Positions 25,055 to 32,333 of a stretch of 64,000 bases of DNA are shown piece by piece. Positions within the stretch are counted from its first letter, which is position 1, and each line of letters begins with the position of its first letter. The notes beneath the pieces are model-generated. The model was given only the letters and a program-made list of their open reading frames with translations. It searched no databases and was not told the origin of the DNA. The stretch spans positions 1-64,000 of the forward strand of contig JAIUML010000006.1 of NCBI GenBank assembly GCA_022565595.1, written 5' to 3'. Origin of the DNA: Saccharospirillum sp. (lineage in GTDB: Bacteria > Pseudomonadota > Gammaproteobacteria > Pseudomonadales > Natronospirillaceae). A program made the translations under genes and the position numbers.

Positions 25055-26194
25055 ATGAACAAGGTTCACGCTCGAAATGGTCGTTTAATACCTACTGTCG
25101 GCATGATACTGGCTTTGCTGTCTTTCGGCAGTCAGGCCAACGAAAAGGAGCAAAGTATGGTAGATGCATGGCTGCAACAAAAACAGTTGGAAACCGGTCT
25201 GGTCGGTATGGCGGGTGTGGTCTTTCAGGCTGGTGAAGTTCGTTACCTGGCGGCCGCCGGGGAGCGGAAGAAGGGCTCAGGTGTGGCAGTGACGGTGGAT
25301 GATCGCTGGCATATAGGGTCGATCACCAAATCCATGACGGCGACTCTCTTGGCTGTCCTGGTAGAGGCCGGTGAGCTGGATTGGGACGCGCCTTTATTGC
25401 CTTTGCTGGATATGGCAGAGGCGGCACACCCGGACTGGCAGGGCTTGACCCTGGCTCAGGTGCTGAGTCATACCTCGGGACTGCCGGCCAATTTTTCCAT
25501 GATGCTTAATCTGAGGTCGTCACCGGAGGAAACCGAGCGCCCTGATGCCCGGCGTCAGGCGGTTTTGCGGGTTCTGGAAAAGCCACCCAAGCACAGTCCC
25601 GGAACGACATTTGTCTACTCCAATGTTGGCTATACCCTGGCAGGGGTGGTGATCGAGACGCTGACCGGCCAGAGCTGGGAGCAGGCCATGCGGGAGCGTT
25701 TGTTTGAGCCGTTGGCACTGGGCAGTGCGGGCTTCGGGCCGCCGCGGAGTGAGGGTGATGAACTGACTGAGCCGCGTGGGCATCAGCATTTGTTGGGTTT
25801 CACCAGGGCTGTGAGTGAGACCGCGGACAATACGGCCATCATGGGGCCTGCGGGCACGGTGCACATGGGGCTGGTGGATCTGGCGCGGTATGGCTATGAG
25901 CATCTGGCCGGTGAGCGAGGTGAGGGAACCCTGTTGAATGCGGAGAGTTACCAGAGCCTGCATCGGCCGAATATGGAGAATTACGCCTACGGTTGGGTGT
26001 TGCGTGACGACAAGCCGGAGGCCGGGCCCATGCTCTGGCACAATGGCTCCAATACCTTCTGGTATGGCTTGTTGGTGTTGGTGCCAGAACAGGATGCCGT
26101 AGTCGCCATGGTGTTCAACGATGGCAACATTGGCAAGGCCGACCCGGTGGCGTGGCAATGGGTCGAACAGAGCTTGTTATGGTTAGCTGAGTAA
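25055..26194 (+). CDS. Serine beta-lactamase-like hydrolase (class C/DD-peptidase fold), exported
   Basis: The start at 25055 gives a signal peptide (MNKVHARNGRLIPTVGMILA with LLSFGSQA); the longer frame to 24812 lacks one. The 379-residue protein has the three active-site elements of the penicillin-binding fold. SITK has the nucleophile Ser89 and Lys92, YSN begins at Tyr188, and HNG at 329-331 replaces the KTG box, as in many esterase or peptidase members. It probably acts in the periplasm on an ester or peptide. True beta-lactamase activity cannot be assumed, because HNG is more usual in non-lactamase members. Confidence 0.85.
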   Translation: MNKVHARNGRLIPTVGMILALLSFGSQANEKEQSMVDAWLQQKQLETGLVGMAGVVFQAGEVRYLAAAGERKKGSGVAVTVDDRWHIGSITKSMTATLLAVLVEAGELDWDAPLLPLLDMAEAAHPDWQGLTLAQVLSHTSGLPANFSMMLNLRSSPEETERPDARRQAVLRVLEKPPKHSPGTTFVYSNVGYTLAGVVIETLTGQSWEQAMRERLFEPLALGSAGFGPPRSEGDELTEPRGHQHLLGFTRAVSETADNTAIMGPAGTVHMGLVDLARYGYEHLAGERGEGTLLNAESYQSLHRPNMENYAYGWVLRDDKPEAGPMLWHNGSNTFWYGLLVLVPEQDAVVAMVFNDGNIGKADPVAWQWVEQSLLWLAE

Positions 26195-26201
26195 TGTTCT
26201 C

Positions 26202-26332
26202 TGGAGCGTCGATATCATCATCGACGTAGCAGGCGTAAGCCTGCCGGCCCAGCCGTAAAACCCAAGCGCGCTGACGCACGCCGTGTCGATGGTGATATCG
26301 ACACTCCAAAGGCACCGCGCATCGACACTCCA
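26202..26332. repeat. Family A palindromic element, full-length copy in reverse orientation (A8)
   Basis: Read on the minus strand this 131-bp element nearly reproduces 16388-16517, including the outer TGGAGTGTCGATGCGCGGTG tip, the GCGCGCTTGGGTTTTACGG core and the GATATCGACGCTCCA end. It starts eight bases after the stop of the hydrolase gene. Confidence 0.9.
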
Positions 26333-26424
26333 GACCAGAGTCTGGTCGTGAGCCATTCCATTTCCCCCTCAATCTCCTGAACACCTCTCTCCGAAAATAA
26401 ATTTACGCTGTTATCTTTACATCA

Positions 26425-26463
26425 TTAACTAAGCAGTGGTAACTTTGTGTCGTTAACTAAGCA
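26425..26463. promoter_or_regulatory. Direct repeat upstream of the exporter operon, candidate operator
   Basis: TTAACTAAGCA occurs at 26425-26435 and 26453-26463, 28 bp apart (just under three helical turns), 35-75 bases before the exporter start. Related TTAAC words occur in the same stretch. The downstream TetR-type regulator is a candidate binder, though TetR sites are usually palindromic. Confidence 0.4.
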
Positions 26464-26497
26464 ACGTAAACATTAACCATCACACAGGAGCAAGGTG

Positions 26498-28846
26498 ATG
26501 CCGACTTTTATCAATGCCTGGGCCAGGGCCATTGTGGCCGGGCGCTGGGGGGTGATTGCAGGGGTGGTGCTGGCTTTGGGGCTGGCGGTTCTACCGATGA
26601 GCAATCTCTATTACGACAATTCCAATGAGCGCTTTTTCCTCGAGAACGACCCCAATTTGCTGGCGTTCAACGATCTGCTGGAGCGCTTTGGTGATGTGGA
26701 ATATCTGTCTGTGGGCGTGGTCGCGCCGGAAGGAGATGCCGACCTCTTTACCCCCGAGACGCTGGGTGTGATCGCCGAGCTGACCGACTTTCTGGAGAAC
26801 CGACCGGAAGTCACTCAGGTGCGGTCGCTGTCGAAATACCAGTACACCCATTCCGGTGGTGGCATGTTGAGTACCGATGAGGTGTTTGACAGTTGGGACG
26901 ACCCGACAGAACTGGCGCAAGCGCGGAGCATCATGCTGGGTGAGGAGATGGCGCTGGGTTCCTTGCTGACGGACGATTTGCGCCACACCCGCATAGCGGC
27001 GCGAGTGCAGTATGAGGTGGGTGAAAGCGAGTTGAAGATGTCGCTGATGGCGGCGGTGCGCGATTTTATCGACCAGCAAGGCTATGAATCTCGCGGCTAC
27101 CCCCTGCACCTTAGCGGTCAGCCGGTCTTTACCGAACAGTTCGAAGTGCTCTCCAAGAACGACCAGGCCTGGATCAACCCGGCCATGGCGCTGGTAATGA
27201 TCGTGATTCTGGCCATCACCTTCCGGTCGGTCACCGGCACCCTGGTGCCCTGGTTGCTGATCGGTAGCACCATCACCCTGGTCAGCGGCATACAAGGGTT
27301 GATGGTCTGGCCGCATTCGGTGGTTGAATCTGCCCTGGTGCCGGCGTTGATTATCATCGGTGTTGGGGTCTCGGTGCATGTGTTGGTCGAGTTTTACCGC
27401 TTCCGCAGTGAGGGCCAGTTACCGCCGGAAGCGGCGCGAAGCACGGTAGAGCATCTCTGGGTGCCGGCCTTTTTCACGGCTTTCACTACAGCGGCCGGTT
27501 TTATGGCACTGAGCGTTACCCAACTGGTGCCGGTTCAGCAATTTGCCTGGCTCGGTGCCATTGGTTCCATGCTGATGTTCCTGTTGGCGATGACGCTGTT
27601 GCCTGCGGTGCTCAGCTTTATCCCCTGGTTTTCTGAGCGTACCCGCCACACTGTGGATACCGGCATGGTGGCTCGTATTACTCATGCCGTACCGGGCTTC
27701 ACTTACCGCTACCGTCGGCCATTGACGGCGCTGGGTGCTCTGTTGCTCACCGCCAGCCTGGTATTGATTCCGCGTATCGAGGTCGACTCCAACTTCATTA
27801 CCTACTTCAAACAGGAAAACCCGGCCCGCGCAGATCTGTTGTATTTCGATGACCATTACAACGGCATCCAGAATGTGGACCTGATGATCGACAGCGGCGA
27901 AGCGGGTGGCATTCATGAACCCGAATTCCTGAGCCAGGTTGAGGAACTGCAAGCCTGGCTGCACGCCCAACCGGAAACCGGTCGCATCAACTCGCTTGTC
28001 GACTTCCACAAGCGCATCAACCAGTCACTGAACTTTGATGACCCGGCTTACCTGAAATTGCCCGACAGCCGACCGATGGCGGCGCAATTCCTGCTGCTTT
28101 ACGACAACAGCGGCAGCGATGAAGACCTCACCGACCTGAAGGATTTTGACGAGCGCTGGCTGCGCGTTTCTGTGCCGATTCGCAACATGGCCGCCAGTGA
28201 GACCAGTGCTTTTCTTGGTCGATTGTCAGCTCAGCTGGAAGACAACTACGCCAATCTACCAGTAGAAATCAGCGGCAGTCTGGTCATGTACAACGCTCAG
28301 GATGAGTACATCAACACCGGCATGTTCCAGTCCTTCCTAGTGGCACTGGCCATAATGGCATTGAGTTTTATGGTGTTGTTCCGTTCCTTTAAATACGGGC
28401 TAATCGCTCTGGTGCCGAGCATTGTCCCCATCCTGATGACCGGTGCCTTGTTGGTCCTGCTCGGCATTCCACTGAACCTCGGCACCATGGTGGTCGGTGC
28501 CATGACCATGGGCATCGCCGTGGACGACGCCATTCACATGATGAACCGCTATCTGCGTGCCCGTAAAGCTGGCAAAACCGCCGAACAGGCCATTACTGCC
28601 GCGGCCAACCAGGCCGGACGGGCGGTGATTTTTACCTCCATCGTGCTGGTGCTCGGTTTCAGCATGATGCTGTTCGGCTCCTTTATTCCCTACATCTACA
28701 CCGGTCTTTTTGCCGCCAGCATCATGGCCCTGGCGCTGATCGGTGATCTGATATTCCTGCCTGCGCTGCTGCATCTGATCGATGGCCGACGCGAGCAGGT
28801 ACCGCAACCGAAGTTGATTGAATCCACAGGAGGATCCCTGTCATGA
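26498..28846 (+). CDS. RND superfamily (MMPL-type) exporter
   Basis: The 782-residue protein starts at ATG 26498 after GGAG; a GTG three bases earlier is also possible. It has two RND halves, each a membrane helix, a large periplasmic loop and five further helices. The first periplasmic loop starts YYDNSNERFFLENDPNL, and the second half has MTMGIAVDDAIHMMNRY near residue 670, the conserved Asp pair of proton-driven RND pumps. The two-half size fits the hydrophobe/MMPL branch rather than the three-component drug pumps of about 1000 residues. Together with the LolA-like and barrel genes it probably moves a lipid or other hydrophobic cargo towards the outer membrane. Confidence 0.88.
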   Translation: MPTFINAWARAIVAGRWGVIAGVVLALGLAVLPMSNLYYDNSNERFFLENDPNLLAFNDLLERFGDVEYLSVGVVAPEGDADLFTPETLGVIAELTDFLENRPEVTQVRSLSKYQYTHSGGGMLSTDEVFDSWDDPTELAQARSIMLGEEMALGSLLTDDLRHTRIAARVQYEVGESELKMSLMAAVRDFIDQQGYESRGYPLHLSGQPVFTEQFEVLSKNDQAWINPAMALVMIVILAITFRSVTGTLVPWLLIGSTITLVSGIQGLMVWPHSVVESALVPALIIIGVGVSVHVLVEFYRFRSEGQLPPEAARSTVEHLWVPAFFTAFTTAAGFMALSVTQLVPVQQFAWLGAIGSMLMFLLAMTLLPAVLSFIPWFSERTRHTVDTGMVARITHAVPGFTYRYRRPLTALGALLLTASLVLIPRIEVDSNFITYFKQENPARADLLYFDDHYNGIQNVDLMIDSGEAGGIHEPEFLSQVEELQAWLHAQPETGRINSLVDFHKRINQSLNFDDPAYLKLPDSRPMAAQFLLLYDNSGSDEDLTDLKDFDERWLRVSVPIRNMAASETSAFLGRLSAQLEDNYANLPVEISGSLVMYNAQDEYINTGMFQSFLVALAIMALSFMVLFRSFKYGLIALVPSIVPILMTGALLVLLGIPLNLGTMVVGAMTMGIAVDDAIHMMNRYLRARKAGKTAEQAITAAANQAGRAVIFTSIVLVLGFSMMLFGSFIPYIYTGLFAASIMALALIGDLIFLPALLHLIDGRREQVPQPKLIESTGGSLS

Positions 28847-29652
28847 CGAAACATTTTTATCAAAGCCTTGCCGTTATTCTGCTTACCTTCAGTGGCTTTG
28901 CTCAGGCAGAGAACCTGACCGCGCGCGAGATCATGGAGCGAGTGGACAACCGCTACACCGGAGACTCGGCCGTATCCGAAGCCCAGTTGATTCTGATTGA
29001 CCGCAACGAACGTGAGCGCGTGCGCGACCTGCGCCTGTTCTCCCTGGAGGAAGAGGGTGTTACCAAAGCCATCACCTTCTTCCTCGCCCCGGCCGACGTC
29101 GCAGGCACCGCCTATTTAAGCTACGACCACGATGCCCGGGACGACGAAGCCTGGTTGTATCTGCCTGCGCTCAAGCAGGTGCGTCGTGTCGCCGCCAGTG
29201 ATCGCTCCAGTTCCTTTATGGGCAGTGATTTTACCTACTCGGATTTGAATGGCACCACCATTGACTGGTACGACTATCAGTTGATCAGTGACAACGAAGA
29301 AGTCGACGGTCATCGCGCCTGGTTGATCGAATCAACGCCCAAGGCCGAATACCGTGAGCGGGTGTCCAGCGAAACCGGATACGAACGCTCGCGCCTGTGG
29401 ATTCGCCAGGACAACTTCATGCAGGTACAGGCGCAAATCTGGCTCGAACGCGGAGGTCGCATCAAGTATTTCACCGCGCGCGACATCCGCGAAGTTGACG
29501 GCATCTGGACGGCCCATCGCATTCAGATGATCACCACCCGCAACGGTCAACGCGAGCACGGCAGCGTCTTTCAGATTCATGACGTCACCTACAACCAGCA
29601 CAGCGACCCGAGCCTGTTTACCACCGCAGCCATGCAGCGAGGCCCGCAATGA
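28843..29652 (+). CDS. Outer-membrane lipoprotein-sorting-like (LolA-like) periplasmic protein
   Basis: The gene overlaps the exporter by four bases and has AGGAGG before its ATG. The 269-residue product has a signal peptide (MTKHFYQSLAVILLTFSGFA followed by QA). Mature motifs include LTAREIMERVDNRYTGDS, a DEAWLYLPALKQVRRVA segment, then SSSFMGSDFTYSDL. These fit the LolA-like family commonly encoded beside MMPL-type RND exporters. It should carry hydrophobic cargo through the periplasm between the pump and the outer membrane barrel encoded next. The cargo is unknown. Confidence 0.87.
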   Translation: MTKHFYQSLAVILLTFSGFAQAENLTAREIMERVDNRYTGDSAVSEAQLILIDRNERERVRDLRLFSLEEEGVTKAITFFLAPADVAGTAYLSYDHDARDDEAWLYLPALKQVRRVAASDRSSSFMGSDFTYSDLNGTTIDWYDYQLISDNEEVDGHRAWLIESTPKAEYRERVSSETGYERSRLWIRQDNFMQVQAQIWLERGGRIKYFTARDIREVDGIWTAHRIQMITTRNGQREHGSVFQIHDVTYNQHSDPSLFTTAAMQRGPQ

Positions 29653-30998
29653 CACCGCGTTCTCCTTGGGTCTGGGTACCAGTGCTGGCGACCATCGCCA
29701 GCCTGGCCCAGGCCGATTTTTTTGGCGACATCGATACCACCTCAGCACCACCCAGAGCGCAGTCGGAACGCCCGATCACCTGGATGGGCTGGGTACAGCA
29801 CAAAACAGCCTACGGTTATGGCACGCCAGCACCGGGCGTCAATCGCAGCCAACCCGACCTGACGCGTTTCGAGACCCAGCTCTATGGCCAGGTCAACTGG
29901 CGTCAGGACGCCTGGTCAGCACGCCTTGCCGGCTCCATCGCTCAGGATTGGTTGCCAGACCTGCAGGAAGCCGAGGTATGGCAAGGGGATGAGTTCAATG
30001 AGGACCAGAAAGACGCCCGCCGTTGGCAATGGCAATGGGCCGACAGCTACCTCGGCTGGCAAAGCGGCGACGCCTGGCTAAAGGCCGGCTACCAGACCCT
30101 GGCCTGGGGCGAAGCCGAATCCTTGATCGTCACTGACGTCCTCGCCCGGCGTGACCAGCGCTGGCCCGGCCAGCAGGACCTCGAAGACACCCGCCTACCG
30201 ATACCAGCGCTCACACTCAACTGGGCCGGCCAACTCGACCTGGTCATACTCAGGTGGGCCGACACCGATCGCCTCGCCAGTGCCTACGACGACTTCGACA
30301 CCCTGGCCGGACTGCGAGCCACCGGTGCCGACATCAACCAACGCAAAGCTGAAAACCCCTTTGGCTACGCACTACGCTGGCAACACAGCGGCAACGGCTA
30401 CGACCTCTCCCTGATGGCTGCAGACGTCAATACCTACCAGCCCAGCCTGGAAGCCATAACCCTGGGCAGTGAAGGCCCGGAAGCCTTCACCTTCAGGCCC
30501 GACCGCCGCCAGATAATAGGCGCAGGCGCCCAATGGGTACAAGGCGCCTGGCTATTGCGCACCGAGCAGGCCCTGCACCAGGGCGAACGACTCGCCACCC
30601 CCAACCCCATAGAGCCCTGGGCCAAAACCACTCAATGGCGCAACATGGTTGGTGTCGAATACAGCGGTATCCGTCAACTCACACTAACCCTGGAACTCGG
30701 CAGCCAATACCTGCTGGACTCAGCCGAACCACTGGCGGCGGCCGATTGGCAATTCTCGCAATCCGCACGAGCCCGCTACACCACCTGGAACGACCGACTC
30801 GCCCTGACTGCACAACTGGTCGGCCTGCCAGGCAATGAAGGCCTCGTCTCAAGACTCGCAGCCGATTGGCAAGTCTCAGACCCTCTGTCCGCCGGCTTAC
30901 AATGGGTCGACTATCAGGCCTGGGAAGAAAACCAGACACTCCACCCGTACCGCCACCAGGACGCAGTGGTACTGAACCTCAGATATGGATTCTACTGA
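29649..30998 (+). CDS. DUF1302-like outer-membrane beta-barrel protein
   Basis: The 449-residue protein overlaps the LolA-like gene by four bases. It has a signal peptide (MTPRSPWVWVPVLATIASLA and QA) and many alternating amphipathic strands rich in Trp and Tyr. The end is VLNLRYGFY, with a C-terminal aromatic residue as in BAM-folded barrels. The segment YQTLAWGEAESLIVTDVLA resembles the conserved early region of DUF1302 proteins. With the exporter and LolA-like protein it completes an inner-membrane, periplasm and outer-membrane route. Codon use becomes rich in C-ending codons in this gene compared with its upstream neighbours. Confidence 0.8.
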   Translation: MTPRSPWVWVPVLATIASLAQADFFGDIDTTSAPPRAQSERPITWMGWVQHKTAYGYGTPAPGVNRSQPDLTRFETQLYGQVNWRQDAWSARLAGSIAQDWLPDLQEAEVWQGDEFNEDQKDARRWQWQWADSYLGWQSGDAWLKAGYQTLAWGEAESLIVTDVLARRDQRWPGQQDLEDTRLPIPALTLNWAGQLDLVILRWADTDRLASAYDDFDTLAGLRATGADINQRKAENPFGYALRWQHSGNGYDLSLMAADVNTYQPSLEAITLGSEGPEAFTFRPDRRQIIGAGAQWVQGAWLLRTEQALHQGERLATPNPIEPWAKTTQWRNMVGVEYSGIRQLTLTLELGSQYLLDSAEPLAAADWQFSQSARARYTTWNDRLALTAQLVGLPGNEGLVSRLAADWQVSDPLSAGLQWVDYQAWEENQTLHPYRHQDAVVLNLRYGFY

Positions 30999-31434
30999 CT
31001 TACCAATTCGCGGTCGTAACGGATACCAGAACCCGCGCCGGCTATACGGTACCCCACTCTGGGGTCGTCGTAGATCCGTCCATGGAGACTAGACCGCAGC
31101 CGTCCAGGCTGCGGACTCCCCCAGAGTGGGGTACCGCACATCCGTCGCTAGCCAGAGATAGCGTTGGCCGAATTAGTAATTCCGGTATCGGAATACACTG
31201 GGGGCTAGCGCCGGATGCTGGGTAGACCTATCCGGGGATGTCGGCAGCCTGGATGGCTGCCGCCAAGCCCCCATGGATGGGTTTACGGCGACCCCGGATA
31301 GGTCTACCCAGTAGCCGGCGCGGGTTCTGGTGCTATAGCGAACCTCAGGAAAATGAGTGAAGGGCAGAGTTGAGAAACAGACAACCCAAAGTGGCATCTG
31401 GTAGACTTGTGAGGTGTTCATGACAGGTAGCACC
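30999..31434. other. Intergenic region occupied by a composite palindromic element
   Basis: These 436 bases between the barrel gene and the TetR gene hold no coding sequence. About 305 of them are the nested composite at 31026-31330, and the remaining 104 bases before the regulator should contain its promoter. Confidence 0.75.
31026..31330. mobile_element. Composite nested inverted-repeat element carrying two family B palindromes
   Basis: A perfect 19-bp outer inverted repeat (CCAGAACCCGCGCCGGCTA at 31026-31044 and its complement at 31312-31330) encloses two family B units in opposite orientation. The first has 18-bp perfect arms (31047-31064 and 31119-31136) and the second 20-bp perfect arms (31218-31237 and 31292-31311). 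The cores share CCATGGRG..CT.G.C and a GCAGCC/GGCTGC palindrome with the unit at 11845-11951. A small TTCCG/CGGAA palindrome lies between the units. The structure resembles a non-autonomous mobile unit or a paired REP-type element; no open frame is inside. Confidence 0.75.
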
Positions 31435-32115
31435 ATGAGTCGTCAGAAAAAATCCGCCTACCATCACGGTAACTTGCGCGCCGCCCTCATCGACGCCGGT
31501 TTTAAAAGCATCGAACAGGGCGACCTCGATAGCCTCAGTCTGCGTGCGCTCGCCAAAGAAGTCGGGGTGACACCCACCGCCGCCTACAACCACTTTGCCG
31601 ACAAAATGGCCCTGATGGTTGAAATGAAAACCGAAGGCTTTGTGCGCTTCGACGCCTTTCTGCATGAAGCCCTCGCCGGTAAAGAAGACGCCAGCCCCGA
31701 AGACAAGGTCCGTATACTCGGCCGCGCCTACATGCGCTTTGCTTTCGAGCACTCCGGCGTATTCAATTTGATCTTCTTCTGGACCCCCGAACAGCATTAC
31801 CTGACCCCCGAACTGATCAAAGCATCCGCCTGCTCCGAAAAATTGCTCGAATCCCTCATCAGCGACATGCTGGAGCTCCAGGGTGAAAAACTCACCGACT
31901 ACCAGAGAGCGGTCGCCTCCTTTAGCGCCTGGTCCATGGTGCATGGGGTCTCCCTCCTGCTGAAAACCGGCATTGTCGATGCGGTCACCTATTGCGGTGA
32001 ATGGCCTGAGCAGTTTGCTTCCAGCAATGTCGAAGCTCAGGCGCGTGTACTTGAACACCTCTTTGCCATTCAGATCCAGGGCCTCAAGCAGACCCTCCCC
32101 AGCGTCAACCCCTGA
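31435..32115 (+). CDS. TetR-family transcriptional regulator
   Basis: The 226-residue protein starts at ATG 31435 (MSRQKKSAYHHGNLRAALID). The N-terminal helix-turn-helix SLRALAKEVGVTPTAAYNHF (about residues 36-55) is typical of TetR, and the C-terminal domain matches the WHG/TetR_C-like effector type. It lies downstream of the exporter, LolA-like and barrel genes and may control them through the direct repeats at 26425-26463. The intervening composite element makes cotranscription doubtful. Confidence 0.88.
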   Translation: MSRQKKSAYHHGNLRAALIDAGFKSIEQGDLDSLSLRALAKEVGVTPTAAYNHFADKMALMVEMKTEGFVRFDAFLHEALAGKEDASPEDKVRILGRAYMRFAFEHSGVFNLIFFWTPEQHYLTPELIKASACSEKLLESLISDMLELQGEKLTDYQRAVASFSAWSMVHGVSLLLKTGIVDAVTYCGEWPEQFASSNVEAQARVLEHLFAIQIQGLKQTLPSVNP

Positions 32116-32333
32116 CACCAGAACCGCAATTTTAATCCGGGTAAATACCCGCAAGGGTGAGACCGGGTTAACCCAAACGGGTTACTGCATTTGCGGGATA
32201 GCCGCCCGGAAAGGACTTCGGTATGGTCTACTTGACTATAAAATGACAATGTTTGACGAATCACTGACCCGAGAAATGGCGCTTTGCTCCATTGCCTGAG
32301 GCAGTTCAGTGTGAGTCAGCCAGGGATGTACAT
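32116..32333. promoter_or_regulatory. Leader region of the four-gene giant-protein operon
   Basis: The 218 bases contain a CGGGTA/TACCCG hairpin near 32134-32149 and a CCCGCAA/TTGCGGG pair further apart, either of which could end the TetR transcript. An AT-rich TATAAAAT lies at 32237-32244 as a candidate -10. No convincing -35 accompanies it. An AGGGA site is placed seven bases before the ATG at 32334. Confidence 0.35.

Larger units (their letters stand above)
26195..26497. other. Intergenic region: family A element plus promoter region with direct repeats
   Basis: The first half is the A8 element. The second half (26385-26497) is AT-rich and contains the two TTAACTAAGCA repeats described separately, ending in the GGAG ribosome-binding site of the exporter gene. 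Confidence 0.65.
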
